Of a DNA stretch of 64,000 nucleotides, positions 7,902 to 16,291 are shown piece after piece; the first letter of the stretch is position 1, and the number at the start of each line of letters is the position of its first letter. A model generated the notes under the pieces. That model was not told the DNA's origin. It did not search any database and saw nothing but the letters and a program-made list of their open reading frames with translations. The DNA lies in the NCBI RefSeq assembly GCF_038405225.1, contig NZ_CP151657.1:1488001-1552000 (forward strand). Reading direction: 5' to 3'. Source of the DNA: Arthrobacter citreus. GTDB taxonomy: Bacteria; Actinomycetota; Actinomycetes; Actinomycetales; Micrococcaceae. The translations under genes were made by a program, and so were the position numbers.

Positions 7902-9056
7902 CTACCGCTGTGTTGGCCCGGCCGGTGCGGGCCGACCCCGCAGCTGCCGGCCCACGTTCTTTGCCCAGGCCGCTCCGCCACCGGTCGTCAGCAAAATGAC
8001 GACGACGGCAACCAGGACGCCGATGGTGGTTTCAACCGCCCGGTCCACGGTCAGATCCCTTACCGGCTGCACTGAGACAAAGCCTGTCATCAGCAGCGCC
8101 ACCGGTGTCAGGAAGACCATGGCGAGCCCGTAGTGGCGGATGACGTACACCTCGCCGCCCAATTGCAGGGCTGCCAGGAGAACCGCCAGCTGCACCGGGC
8201 TCCAGTCCGCCTGCAGCAGGAGTGCGGACAACAGCACGCCGGCGTAGGTGCCCAGGATGAAGTGGCCGGCGCGGGCCGGCGCATGTGCGGCATCCGCTGC
8301 GGCAATGGGTGCACAGGCCGCGAGCATCGCCCAGTAGCTGTGGCCCGGCCCCAGCAGCAGGGCCAGGGAGCCGGCGGCAGCGACAGCTGCGACATACCGT
8401 CCGGAGTGGGCGAGGATGTGTGCCGCTCCCGGCGGAGGAGCCTGCTGGGGCAGCAACACCGGTGTATGGCGGCGGGCGTGGACCCGGCCGGCGATTCCCA
8501 GCAGAACCGCTGTCGCTGCGCTTCCGGATACGGCCAGCGCGGCTTCCGCGACGGACCCGGAGAACGGTGCGGCAGCGGTTGCGGTAAACGCAAAGATGTA
8601 GGTGAAGGGGCCGGCGGGGCGGATCCGCAGGTAGTCCGCCGCCACCGAGATCACCCCGGCCACAATGGTGGCGGCGACCACCAGTTCCCAGTCGCTGCGT
8701 CCTGCGACAGACATGGAGACTCCGGCCACCACGGTCAGGGACATCAGCACACCGGACTGGGTTTGGTGGCGCAGCCGCCGCCAGTGAGGTTCAGCGCGGC
8801 CGAAGACTCCGGTCAGCGACCCGAAGATGGCGCACATCGTCAGGTCCGTGCGGCCCAGCATAATCAGTACCAGGAGCGGAAGGAGCATCCCCGCGGCCAC
8901 CCGCACGGCGGGGAACCGGTGTCCGCGGCCCGCCGGGACTGCCAGGAAACCACGGAGGTCTTGCTTCACGGTTAACGAGCCTTTCACCGCGGCAGGAACA
9001 GGAGATTTGCCGCCTTTCCAGCCTATGAGTGAGGCCTCCGCCGGGATGGCAGCCAC
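7902..9056 (-). CDS. FUSC-family (aromatic acid exporter-like) integral membrane protein
   Basis: A protein of up to 384 residues with about ten hydrophobic segments in two blocks (residues about 50-190 and 225-360), separated by a basic cytoplasmic loop (GRVHARRHTPVLLPQ). The repeated pattern, with each half ending in a charged signature (RLRHQTQSG in the first, NVGRQLRGR in the second), fits the fusaric-acid-resistance (FUSC_2) superfamily, which are efflux or membrane-associated proteins of poorly known substrates. The first about 25 residues do not look membrane-like, so the true start may be an internal GTG at 8987 or 8969. The substrate is unknown. Confidence 0.65.
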   Translation of the reverse strand: MAAIPAEASLIGWKGGKSPVPAAVKGSLTVKQDLRGFLAVPAGRGHRFPAVRVAAGMLLPLLVLIMLGRTDLTMCAIFGSLTGVFGRAEPHWRRLRHQTQSGVLMSLTVVAGVSMSVAGRSDWELVVAATIVAGVISVAADYLRIRPAGPFTYIFAFTATAAAPFSGSVAEAALAVSGSAATAVLLGIAGRVHARRHTPVLLPQQAPPPGAAHILAHSGRYVAAVAAAGSLALLLGPGHSYWAMLAACAPIAAADAAHAPARAGHFILGTYAGVLLSALLLQADWSPVQLAVLLAALQLGGEVYVIRHYGLAMVFLTPVALLMTGFVSVQPVRDLTVDRAVETTIGVLVAVVVILLTTGGGAAWAKNVGRQLRGRPAPAGPTQR

Positions 9057-9134
9057 CCACGTGATTCATCTCCTACCGGTGCGGCACCCGTTCTGGCGCC
9101 GGGCCTTGGATCGGGGCGCCACATCCGGGCGGCG

Positions 9135-11891
9135 CTACATCCGGGCCTTAGTTTTGGCCGTTGCCTTTGCTGCCCAGGGATCTTCCGGCCAGGGGTGTTT
9201 GGGATACTTGCCCCGCATTTGGGCACGCACCTGCAGATACGGCCCGGACCAGAACGATGCCAGATCATCGGTGACGGCCAGCGGCGCCCGGGCCGGTGAG
9301 AGCAGATGGAACAACACCGGCACCCGTCCCTGAACCAGCCGCGGCGTCTCAGCCCAGCCAAAGCACTCCTGCAGCTTGACGGCCACGACCGGCCGGCCGC
9401 CGTCGTCGTCCACTGCGGGGTAGGTAATCCGGATCTGGGATCCGCTGGGAACCTGCAGCCGTTCCGGTGCCAGTTCCCCGAGGCGCGACGCCTCCGGCCA
9501 CGGAAGCAGCCGGCGCAGCGGCTCCACCAGGTCGATTCCGTTGACTGACGCTCCGGCGGCCAGCGCATGCAGCTCAGGTGCCAGCCAGGCATCTAGCCGG
9601 GCCAGGAGTGCAGGTTCGGAAACATCCGGCCAGGGCTCACCCAGCTCGCGGTGCAGCAGTGCCATCCGGCGGCGCAACGTGTCGGCAGCCGGTGAAAACC
9701 CAATGACACCGAGCCCTTCCCGTGCCAATGCGCGGGCTACGGCTGCCCGGCCTTCCCCGGGTGTGGGGCGGACCGGTGTGGAGGACAACACAATCGCCCC
9801 CAGCCGCCGTTCCCGCTTGGCCATGACACGGCCTCCGTTAAAGGATGCCTCGACGGTGTCTTCCAGCAGATGCCGGGCTGCGGCTTCCGCTGTGTCTTGG
9901 CTCAACGGCGCCGCCGAGCGGATGACGGCCCCGGTTCCGGCAGCGTCGCGTCCCTGAGCGCGGGAAACTTCGGCAACGGCAAGCCACTCGTGTCCGGTCA
10001 GCGGGCTGCCGGCCGGCAGGCCGGCCCGGGTTCCGGAGGAGAGCAAATAGCGTTCCCCAGTGCCCGCGCTGCCGGGAACCCGCCGGGCAATGCGGTCCGG
10101 AAAAGCCAGTGCGACGACGAAGCCGAGGGCCTCCGTTCCAGGCACCGAGACTGCAGGCGCATTGGCGGCGCCGTTGCGGGTACGGGCGCTTGTGCGCGAG
10201 AGGGACTGCAGCCGCCGCACATCCTCTGCCCAGCGCCGCTCTCCCGGATCCCGTCCGGCGCGCAGGCTGGTGAGCAGCCGGGAGAGATCGGCACCGGAGG
10301 CGCGGAGATCACCGGCCACGAGGGCCACAGCTTCGGCCGCAGACCGGGCACCGACGACGGCGGTCCCGTCCAGCAGCGCCCGGGCCAGCCGCGGATCGGA
10401 TGGAATTCCCGCCAGGGTCTTGCCGAGAGCGGTGACTGCACCGCTGGAATCAACCGCGCCGAGATCCCGCAAGACGGCCTGTGCATCTGCCAGGGCTGCC
10501 CGTGGCGGGGCATCGGGCAGGGCCAGTCCTTCTCCGCCCGGCGTTCCCCAGCATGCCAGCACCAGTGCCGCAGCGGTGAGGTCCGCGACGGCGATTTCCG
10601 GGGTCTGATGGGCCGGCGAAGCACCGAAGGTTCGTTCGTCGTAGCAGCGGACCACCCGGCCTGGTCCCTGCCGGGCGGCGCGTCCTGCACGCTGCACCGC
10701 CGACGCGCGGGAGCAGGACACCGTGACAAGTCCCGACATCCCGCGTGCGGCATCCCGGCGCGGTTCCCGGGCAAGGCCGGAATCGATCACCAGGCGCACT
10801 CCCGGCACGGTCAACGACGATTCTGCCAGGCTGGTGGAGACGATGATCCGCGGCGGGTCTCCGGGGCGCCGGCCGGAGACGGCACGGTCCTGTTCCCTTG
10901 GGTCGATCTGCCCGTGCAGCTCCAGCACCTCGGTTGTGGCAACAGGTCCGGACTCCGCTGCCACTTGGCTGCGGATCCGGCCGGCCACATAGGACACCTC
11001 CCACGCTCCGGGGACGAAAACCAGTGCGTCCGCCTGCGCGTTCCCGGCGAGCATCTCCCCGTGGGCTGCGGCAGCGGTAACGGCAACGTGGTTCAGGAAG
11101 GAGCGGGTCACACCATGTTCGTCCATCCGCAACGAGGTGCCAGGGGCCCAGCGGATGTCCAGCGGATACAGCGCCGAAGGACAGCCCACGACGGGTACCG
11201 GCCCGCCGTCGTCGTCGTTGCCAATGAGTGAGGCGAAGCGGGGCGCATCGACGGTGGCCGACATCGCGACCAGCGTGAGGTCTCCGCGCAGCTGGCGGAC
11301 TTCGGTGAGCATTCCCAAGAGGAGGTCAGTGTCCAGGCCGCGCTCATGGACCTCGTCAAGAACGACGGCGGCGGTGTCTTCCAGTCCGGGATCGGCCAGC
11401 AGGCGGCGAAGCAGGATTCCCGGAGTGACAAACTCGATGATGGTGTCCGGTCCCGTGTGGCTCTCACCGCGGACGGTGTAGCCGACCCGGCCGCCAACAG
11501 GGCTGCCGTCCAGCGAGGCAAGCCGCCGGGCCGCCGAACGTGCGGCCACCCGGCGGGGTTGGGTGACGACGACGCGTAAGGGTTTGGATGCGCCGTCTGC
11601 ACGGGAACCGATCAGGTTGGCGATCAGCGGCGGTGCCAGTGTGGTCTTCCCGGTGCCCGGAGGTGCCTGGACAACTGCTGCTGCCCCGTTGGGGGCCGAT
11701 CCTGCCGGCTCAAGCGCGGCAGCCAGTTCAGGAAGTGACTCCGCGAACACCAGTCCGGCACCGATGGCCTGCAGGTTGAAGGGATGGTGGTGCGCGGCAG
11801 GTTCCAGTGCGGTGTGCGGTGTAGTCACTCGTCCATTGTCCCGCGTCATGAGTGAGGAGAGATTCTTCGCCTCGGGGTTCACGTCCCGCAA
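9135..11891 (-). CDS. hrpB: ATP-dependent RNA helicase HrpB (DEAH family)
   Basis: A long DEAH-type helicase (up to 918 residues). Motifs in order: Walker A PPGTGKTTL, Ia VTQPRRVAARS, DEVH box VVLDEVHERGLDTDLLLGML, motif III MSATVDAPRF, IV/V (IIVSTSLAESSLTVPGVRLVID) and motif VI QRAGRAARQGPGRV. The C-terminal half carries the HrpB-specific extension. The length matches the HrpB family rather than the longer HrpA. The true start is probably GTG at 11828 (VTTPHTALEP), because the first about 20 residues are not conserved-looking. It acts on RNA in the cytoplasm; the exact physiological role is poorly defined even in E. coli. It is monocistronic by position. Confidence 0.9.
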   Translation of the reverse strand: MRDVNPEAKNLSSLMTRDNGRVTTPHTALEPAAHHHPFNLQAIGAGLVFAESLPELAAALEPAGSAPNGAAAVVQAPPGTGKTTLAPPLIANLIGSRADGASKPLRVVVTQPRRVAARSAARRLASLDGSPVGGRVGYTVRGESHTGPDTIIEFVTPGILLRRLLADPGLEDTAAVVLDEVHERGLDTDLLLGMLTEVRQLRGDLTLVAMSATVDAPRFASLIGNDDDGGPVPVVGCPSALYPLDIRWAPGTSLRMDEHGVTRSFLNHVAVTAAAAHGEMLAGNAQADALVFVPGAWEVSYVAGRIRSQVAAESGPVATTEVLELHGQIDPREQDRAVSGRRPGDPPRIIVSTSLAESSLTVPGVRLVIDSGLAREPRRDAARGMSGLVTVSCSRASAVQRAGRAARQGPGRVVRCYDERTFGASPAHQTPEIAVADLTAAALVLACWGTPGGEGLALPDAPPRAALADAQAVLRDLGAVDSSGAVTALGKTLAGIPSDPRLARALLDGTAVVGARSAAEAVALVAGDLRASGADLSRLLTSLRAGRDPGERRWAEDVRRLQSLSRTSARTRNGAANAPAVSVPGTEALGFVVALAFPDRIARRVPGSAGTGERYLLSSGTRAGLPAGSPLTGHEWLAVAEVSRAQGRDAAGTGAVIRSAAPLSQDTAEAAARHLLEDTVEASFNGGRVMAKRERRLGAIVLSSTPVRPTPGEGRAAVARALAREGLGVIGFSPAADTLRRRMALLHRELGEPWPDVSEPALLARLDAWLAPELHALAAGASVNGIDLVEPLRRLLPWPEASRLGELAPERLQVPSGSQIRITYPAVDDDGGRPVVAVKLQECFGWAETPRLVQGRVPVLFHLLSPARAPLAVTDDLASFWSGPYLQVRAQMRGKYPKHPWPEDPWAAKATAKTKARM

Positions 11892-11932
11892 CCTCTCCTA
11901 CTGCACGCTCCCCATGCTTCACGCCCCCTGAT

Positions 11933-13807
11933 TCACCACGCTGGGCGTGGAACGGGCGGCCGCGGCGCCGTGGATGAATAGGCATGTCCGGTGGACGTCA
12001 CGGTTGTCACGGTGTGCCGGTTCGGATGCAAGGGAGTGGACCTCCCGGTGGGCCCGTCGCTTTCAGCGGGGACTCCGGCGGCTGTCCTGACTGTCCCGGC
12101 TGTCTTGGCTGTCTTGGTGGCCCGTGATTCCCAGCCGGGTGCTTCCTTGGCCTGGTTGCAGGCTTGGCAGAGTCCCTGAATGTTCTCGGCAGTGGTGGTG
12201 CCGCCTGCGTGGACGGGTGTGATGTGGTCGTAGTGCCGGATGGGCGCCCCGCACCACGGTGTGCGGCAAACCTGATCGCGGGCCGCGATGAGCCGGGCAA
12301 GGCCGTGGGGCACCAGCCGGGCGCGCGAGTCCATGGCCGTGAGTTGCCCGCTGGTCGGGGCGATGTAGAGGCGGCGGAGCCATACTTCCGTTTGCGGATC
12401 CGGACGCGTGGGTGGTGCGCCCCGTTCGGTGGCCGGTCCGTCTGGTTCGTCTGGTTCTGGTTTTGGTTTTGGTTCCGGTTCCGTGGGATGTGGTCCCCGG
12501 ACGAGGTCTCTGGCCCACTGGGCCGGGACGATTCCGTAGCCGGTAAGCACTGCCGGCTCCGCTCCCTCGGGAACAAACGATGTGCTCTGCCCTCCGGTTG
12601 CCGGTTCCGCCGAAGCCAGGGGTCCTGGTTTTGTATCGGGTCTAACCTCGGGCGGGGTTCTATCTGCACCGCCGGGGTCGATGCCGGCTTCGGTCCAGGG
12701 GCGGCTGTGGCCCGCGCTCCGGCTGCCGCTCCCGGGACCGGCTCCGGTTGTGCAGTCCCCACCCCGGCTGGACCGTGTATGGACAGGATCGGTGCCGGCA
12801 GCCCCGTAAGCGCCCGCGGTGGCGGCAGCCCTATCAGCATCGGCTGAGTTGGCGTCGGGACCGGTGGTTGTCGTGTCATTGGGCAGAATGCCGTGCAGCA
12901 GGGTCTGATCCGTCATGATCAGCTGCACCTCGATCCGCACATCCTCAGCCCGAGCCTGCCCGGTGGCCCGTTCCACGAGGGTGTCGGCCATGATCTGGCC
13001 CTTGGTGCGTGGATCCCCGGCCCCGCGTAGCCGGTCAGCTTCCCGGGTCAGCGCCGCATACACCCCCACCCCTTGGGCCACGGGCAGCAGGGCGGTCAGA
13101 TAGGTCATGGTGTCCGGGGCCGGACGGCAGGACACAAAACGTTCCGACACGGCGTGCGCGGCACGGTTGACCACGGCGTGCGGATCCAGACCATAGGACA
13201 GGGACTTGATCCTGTTGATTAGTTTCCGGTCACCGAGCTGCTCGAGCTCTGCCAGGTTCCCGGCGACCTGCCGGTCCACTTCCTGCCGATCGGCCAGGGA
13301 CAGGCACGCGGTCTCCCGGACCAGCAGGGTGGCCCGCCACTCACTGATCACTCCTTTTGAGAGTGCGGCGAGGGTGTGGGGCATTTCCGTGGTCAGGATC
13401 CTTGCCAGGCCCAGCAGTTTCGCTCCGTGGTGCGGGGATTCCCGGCGGGCCAGGGCCACTTCAGCGGCGACGCCCTTGCCGAGCTGGCCGGAGGTGAGTC
13501 CCGCGGCGGCCTGCGCGCGGCGGGTGGAGGCATCAAAAGCCGCAGCGGCCCGGGCCTGGGCGGCGGCAATGGCACCCTTTAAGTCCTCCAGGGCCCGGAT
13601 CTCCCGGATCAGCAGGACCCGCTCCAGGGCCTCCAACTCCGCAAGCGTGCTGGCACCCGTGCTGCCCGCCGCCGCCGGCTGCGGCTCCGGTTGCTGTGTT
13701 CCAAGCGCCCGTCCGCCTTTGCCGCCGTCGCCCGGGGAAGACGACGTCCGGCGGACGCCACCCCGGGTCGCCGGTGCGCCGTCGTCGTTTCCCGCGGAGT
13801 AGTACAT
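11933..13807 (-). CDS. DUF222 / HNH endonuclease domain protein (13E12-repeat family)
   Basis: A 624-residue protein. Residues about 40-330 form an alpha-helical DUF222 region (ALERVLLIREIRALEDLKGA, ELEQLGDRKLINRI). A long low-complexity Pro/Thr/Gly linker follows, about 335-450. An HNH nuclease core lies near 500-565, with the usual pattern RDQVCRTPWCGAPIRHYDHI, then HAGGTTTAENIQGLCQACN. This family is highly multiplied in actinobacterial genomes (13E12 repeat proteins) and its biological role is unsettled; mobility or defence is often suggested. The Cys pairs and the central His residues are intact, so the nuclease may be active. Confidence 0.88.
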   Translation of the reverse strand: MYYSAGNDDGAPATRGGVRRTSSSPGDGGKGGRALGTQQPEPQPAAAGSTGASTLAELEALERVLLIREIRALEDLKGAIAAAQARAAAAFDASTRRAQAAAGLTSGQLGKGVAAEVALARRESPHHGAKLLGLARILTTEMPHTLAALSKGVISEWRATLLVRETACLSLADRQEVDRQVAGNLAELEQLGDRKLINRIKSLSYGLDPHAVVNRAAHAVSERFVSCRPAPDTMTYLTALLPVAQGVGVYAALTREADRLRGAGDPRTKGQIMADTLVERATGQARAEDVRIEVQLIMTDQTLLHGILPNDTTTTGPDANSADADRAAATAGAYGAAGTDPVHTRSSRGGDCTTGAGPGSGSRSAGHSRPWTEAGIDPGGADRTPPEVRPDTKPGPLASAEPATGGQSTSFVPEGAEPAVLTGYGIVPAQWARDLVRGPHPTEPEPKPKPEPDEPDGPATERGAPPTRPDPQTEVWLRRLYIAPTSGQLTAMDSRARLVPHGLARLIAARDQVCRTPWCGAPIRHYDHITPVHAGGTTTAENIQGLCQACNQAKEAPGWESRATKTAKTAGTVRTAAGVPAESDGPTGRSTPLHPNRHTVTTVTSTGHAYSSTAPRPPVPRPAW

Positions 13808-14001
13808 AGGTTCTATTTTAGTGATCCAGGCCCTATTCCCTGCGGGTTTTACATACGGGACAGTTACTCGAATCCGGCCTGGATCTCGCCGGCCACCCCA
13901 AGTAAAAGCCGGCCGCAGAGATGACAGTCTGATGTGCGTCAGGTGCCGATAGAGCCGTCATGCCTGCCGCAGTGCTGGAGGAGCTCCTGCATAATGACGG
14001 C

Positions 14002-14412
14002 ATGGGGAAGAAATGGATTATGGCGGTATTAGTCGGGATGTCTCTTATTCTCGGAACTGGCCTGATTTATGTCTTTCTGCACCCCCAGCTCACCCTCACT
14101 CTCGAGGACGTCATGAACTCTGAATACGACGCAAAAGACGTCACTACCGAGGTTCGGGAGATCACCGAGGATGCCTGTGGGCATCAGCTCAATTGCATCG
14201 AGGCGTACAGTACGGCGGAAGCCAATTACTACCGTTTCAGGAGCCACCCAGCAGCAGCTAACTACGCATCGACGGTGAAGGACGGGTTCAGCGTGAACTA
14301 CTTTGTGATGGATTTCGACGGCAAGGCTGCGTCGGTGCAGGACCAGCAGTCGGCCATGGAGCAGCTGGCCGGGACGTGGAACGACTACGAAGGGGACTTC
14401 CCCAGCCGCTAA
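14002..14412 (+). CDS. Small membrane-anchored extracytoplasmic protein, unknown function
   Basis: About 136 residues. The N-terminal signal-anchor (WIMAVLVGMSLILGTGLIYV) is followed by a soluble domain with two cysteines (DACGHQLNC) spaced as for a disulfide. No family is recognised. The ATG at 14002 is preferred over 13960 because a near-consensus -10 (CATAAT, 13990-13995) lies six bases before it, as expected for a leaderless transcript. The next gene starts 53 bases downstream on the same strand and may be co-transcribed. Confidence 0.6.
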   Translation: MGKKWIMAVLVGMSLILGTGLIYVFLHPQLTLTLEDVMNSEYDAKDVTTEVREITEDACGHQLNCIEAYSTAEANYYRFRSHPAAANYASTVKDGFSVNYFVMDFDGKAASVQDQQSAMEQLAGTWNDYEGDFPSR

Positions 14413-14464
14413 GCAACCAGTTCCCGAAGGACGCAGCAGTTCGCGAAAGGATCAGGGAACCAAG

Positions 14465-15031
14465 ATGAGTCAACCCAATGAACAGACGCCGGCGGATCAG
14501 CTGCGCAGCATGAGCGGCGGAGCCGTGCCAGCGGAGGCTCTGGCCTTCTTCGATTCGCTTCCCCCTGTACAGCTTGACGAGATGAGTGGTTCCTGGCGGG
14601 GCGCCGAACTGCCAACGGGGCACCGGCTGGACGGCGTGCTCGGCATCCTGGGATGGCAGGGAAAGAGGTTCGACGACGGGGACTCCGTCCACCCGCTCAT
14701 TTTCGAGACGTCGACCGGGCGCCGGTTTGAATTCAATCCCGGGCTCGTTCCCTTGAATCTGGCGCTGCGGTGCGGTCCACTGCTCCGCCAACGTGCAGTT
14801 GGCAGGATCGTTCGCCCACTCCTGCAGCTGGCCCGGACAACGAAACCGAGGGCCCGGCTTCGCATGATGGAATACCGCGGCGTAGTGTCAGCGACCATGA
14901 TTTACGACGCGCTGCCGGTTAACGACGCCTTCCGCAGGGTCGACACCAACACGCTGCTGGGCGCCATGGATATGCGGGAGCCCGGCCCTCCGTTCATCTT
15001 TTCGCTCCACCGGATGAGCCCGGACCAGTAA
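14465..15031 (+). CDS. GXWXG / DUF4334 domain protein
   Basis: A 188-residue cytoplasmic protein. The eponymous GSWRG motif lies at residues about 41-45 (EMSGSWRGAEL) in the N-terminal GXWXG domain, followed by the DUF4334 part (ARLRMMEYRGVVSATMIYD and DHFRR-like PVNDAFRRVD). This two-domain arrangement is common in actinobacteria and of unknown function; a beta-barrel ligand-binding fold is often assumed. The ribosome site is weak (AAAGGATCAGG, 14446-14456). Confidence 0.75.
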   Translation: MSQPNEQTPADQLRSMSGGAVPAEALAFFDSLPPVQLDEMSGSWRGAELPTGHRLDGVLGILGWQGKRFDDGDSVHPLIFETSTGRRFEFNPGLVPLNLALRCGPLLRQRAVGRIVRPLLQLARTTKPRARLRMMEYRGVVSATMIYDALPVNDAFRRVDTNTLLGAMDMREPGPPFIFSLHRMSPDQ

Positions 15032-15120
15032 TTTTTCAGGTGTTGGAACAGCAGGCCATTGCTCCCCCGCACCGGACCTGTGACAGTAATCCGGTGAATA
15101 CGGAAACCTCGGGAGCACTC

Positions 15121-15966
15121 GTGGCGCGTCTCAGTGCTGCCGGCTGTGTTTTTGCTGCGGAGGAAGCAGCCCTGCTCATTGAAGAAGCCGGAAGCATGGG
15201 AGATCCGGGCCACGCGGACCGCCTGGACGACATGGTCCGGCGCAGAATCGCCGGACAGCCACTGGAGCAGATTCTCGGGTGGGCTGAATTTTGTGGACTC
15301 CGGATACCTGTTGCGCCGGGGGTGTTCGTTCCGCGGCGGCGGACGGAACTGCTTGCCGAGCATGCGGTCCAGATTCTGGCGACGATGTCCGGGCCAACGA
15401 CGACGGGCGCTCCAACGACGACGTCGGGTCCGACGGTCGTCGAGCTGTGCTGCGGCTCGGGCGCCGTAACACTGGCTATCGCCGCCCAAACGTCCTCCCG
15501 GCCCACCTTGTTCCAGCCGACACTGCCCGCCCCCAAGCTGTTTGCCGTGGACCTCCAACCCGAAGCAGTGGACTGCGCCCGCACCAGCCTCGACGGGCTG
15601 GCCACAGTCCTGGCGGGTGATCTGTTCTCCGCGCTGCCCCGGGATCTCCTCGGCCGGGTGGACATTGTCGCGGCAAATGCTCCCTATATACCCAGTGCCC
15701 GGCTGGCGACTCTTCCACGGGAGGCCCGCGACCACGAACCTGCCCTCACCCTCGACGGCGGCAGCGACGGGCTCGATGTCCTCCGCCGGATCGTATCCAT
15801 TGCACCAGAGTGGCTGCGCCCCGGTGCGTATTTGCTGCTGGAATGCAGCAAGCAGCAGGCAAAAACAGTGAAAGGCATCATGGGCCTGCACGGATTTTCG
15901 CCGGAAATTGTGCGCAGGAAGGCCACTGACGCCACCATCGCCGTCGGGCGCCGGAAATCCTGGTAA
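15121..15966 (+). CDS. PrmC/HemK-related class I methyltransferase (probable protein-glutamine N5-methyltransferase, target unknown)
   Basis: About 281 residues from the GTG at 15121, chosen because GGGAG stands five bases upstream; the frame is open back to a GTG at 15040 with no ribosome site. The N-terminal helical domain (LSAAGCVFAAEEAALLIEEA) is followed by a Rossmann methyltransferase core with SAM motif VVELCCGSGAVTLAIA, acidic loop FAVDLQPEAVDCAR, and the catalytic-loop motif NAPY in place of the NPPY of PrmC. NAPY and the following YIPSARLATLPREARDHEP are typical of a PrmC-related subfamily whose substrate is not known. An Ala/Thr-rich low-complexity insert (residues about 85-100) precedes motif I. 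Confidence 0.8.
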   Translation: MARLSAAGCVFAAEEAALLIEEAGSMGDPGHADRLDDMVRRRIAGQPLEQILGWAEFCGLRIPVAPGVFVPRRRTELLAEHAVQILATMSGPTTTGAPTTTSGPTVVELCCGSGAVTLAIAAQTSSRPTLFQPTLPAPKLFAVDLQPEAVDCARTSLDGLATVLAGDLFSALPRDLLGRVDIVAANAPYIPSARLATLPREARDHEPALTLDGGSDGLDVLRRIVSIAPEWLRPGAYLLLECSKQQAKTVKGIMGLHGFSPEIVRRKATDATIAVGRRKSW

Positions 15967-16024
15967 AGCGCAGGCACCGGAATAGGGAAGACTGGAAGTT
16001 CGCAATCTCCAAAGGTGGAACCAC

Positions 16025-16291
16025 TTGATCAATCTTCAGCAGGACAACGACGGCTTCATCCGCATGGACCGTCATCTCCCCAAGTCGGCATCCGTCGGCA
16101 TCACTTTCACCGATGGAACCACCGAAGTTGTCACCGGTGAACGGATCAATAAGGCGTACGACGACGCCCTGGCTGAGTTCCGCAGCAAGAACAAGCTGGA
16201 TGCCAAGGGGTTCACCCGCATCGCCAAGAAGCGGGTCCTGGACAACAACAAGATCAACTTTGTTCCGGTACAGCCCGGAATGGCTCAGTAG
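16025..16291 (+). CDS. Small conserved-looking protein of unknown function (88 aa)
   Basis: Starts with TTG, supported by AAAGGTGG seven bases upstream (16009-16016). The product is soluble, charged, without membrane segments or cysteines, and looks like a compact alpha/beta protein (MDRHLPKSASVGITFTDGT, then two helices ending KGFTRIAKKRVL). No family recognised. Its last 38 bases overlap, on the opposite strand, the end of the monooxygenase-hydrolase gene, so the two genes converge tail to tail. Confidence 0.6.
   Translation: MINLQQDNDGFIRMDRHLPKSASVGITFTDGTTEVVTGERINKAYDDALAEFRSKNKLDAKGFTRIAKKRVLDNNKINFVPVQPGMAQ

Noticed and set aside
13994-14032. 12-codon frame starting at ATG 13994 as a leader peptide
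   Set aside because: It overlaps the -10 and start of the 14002 gene and is explained better as chance.
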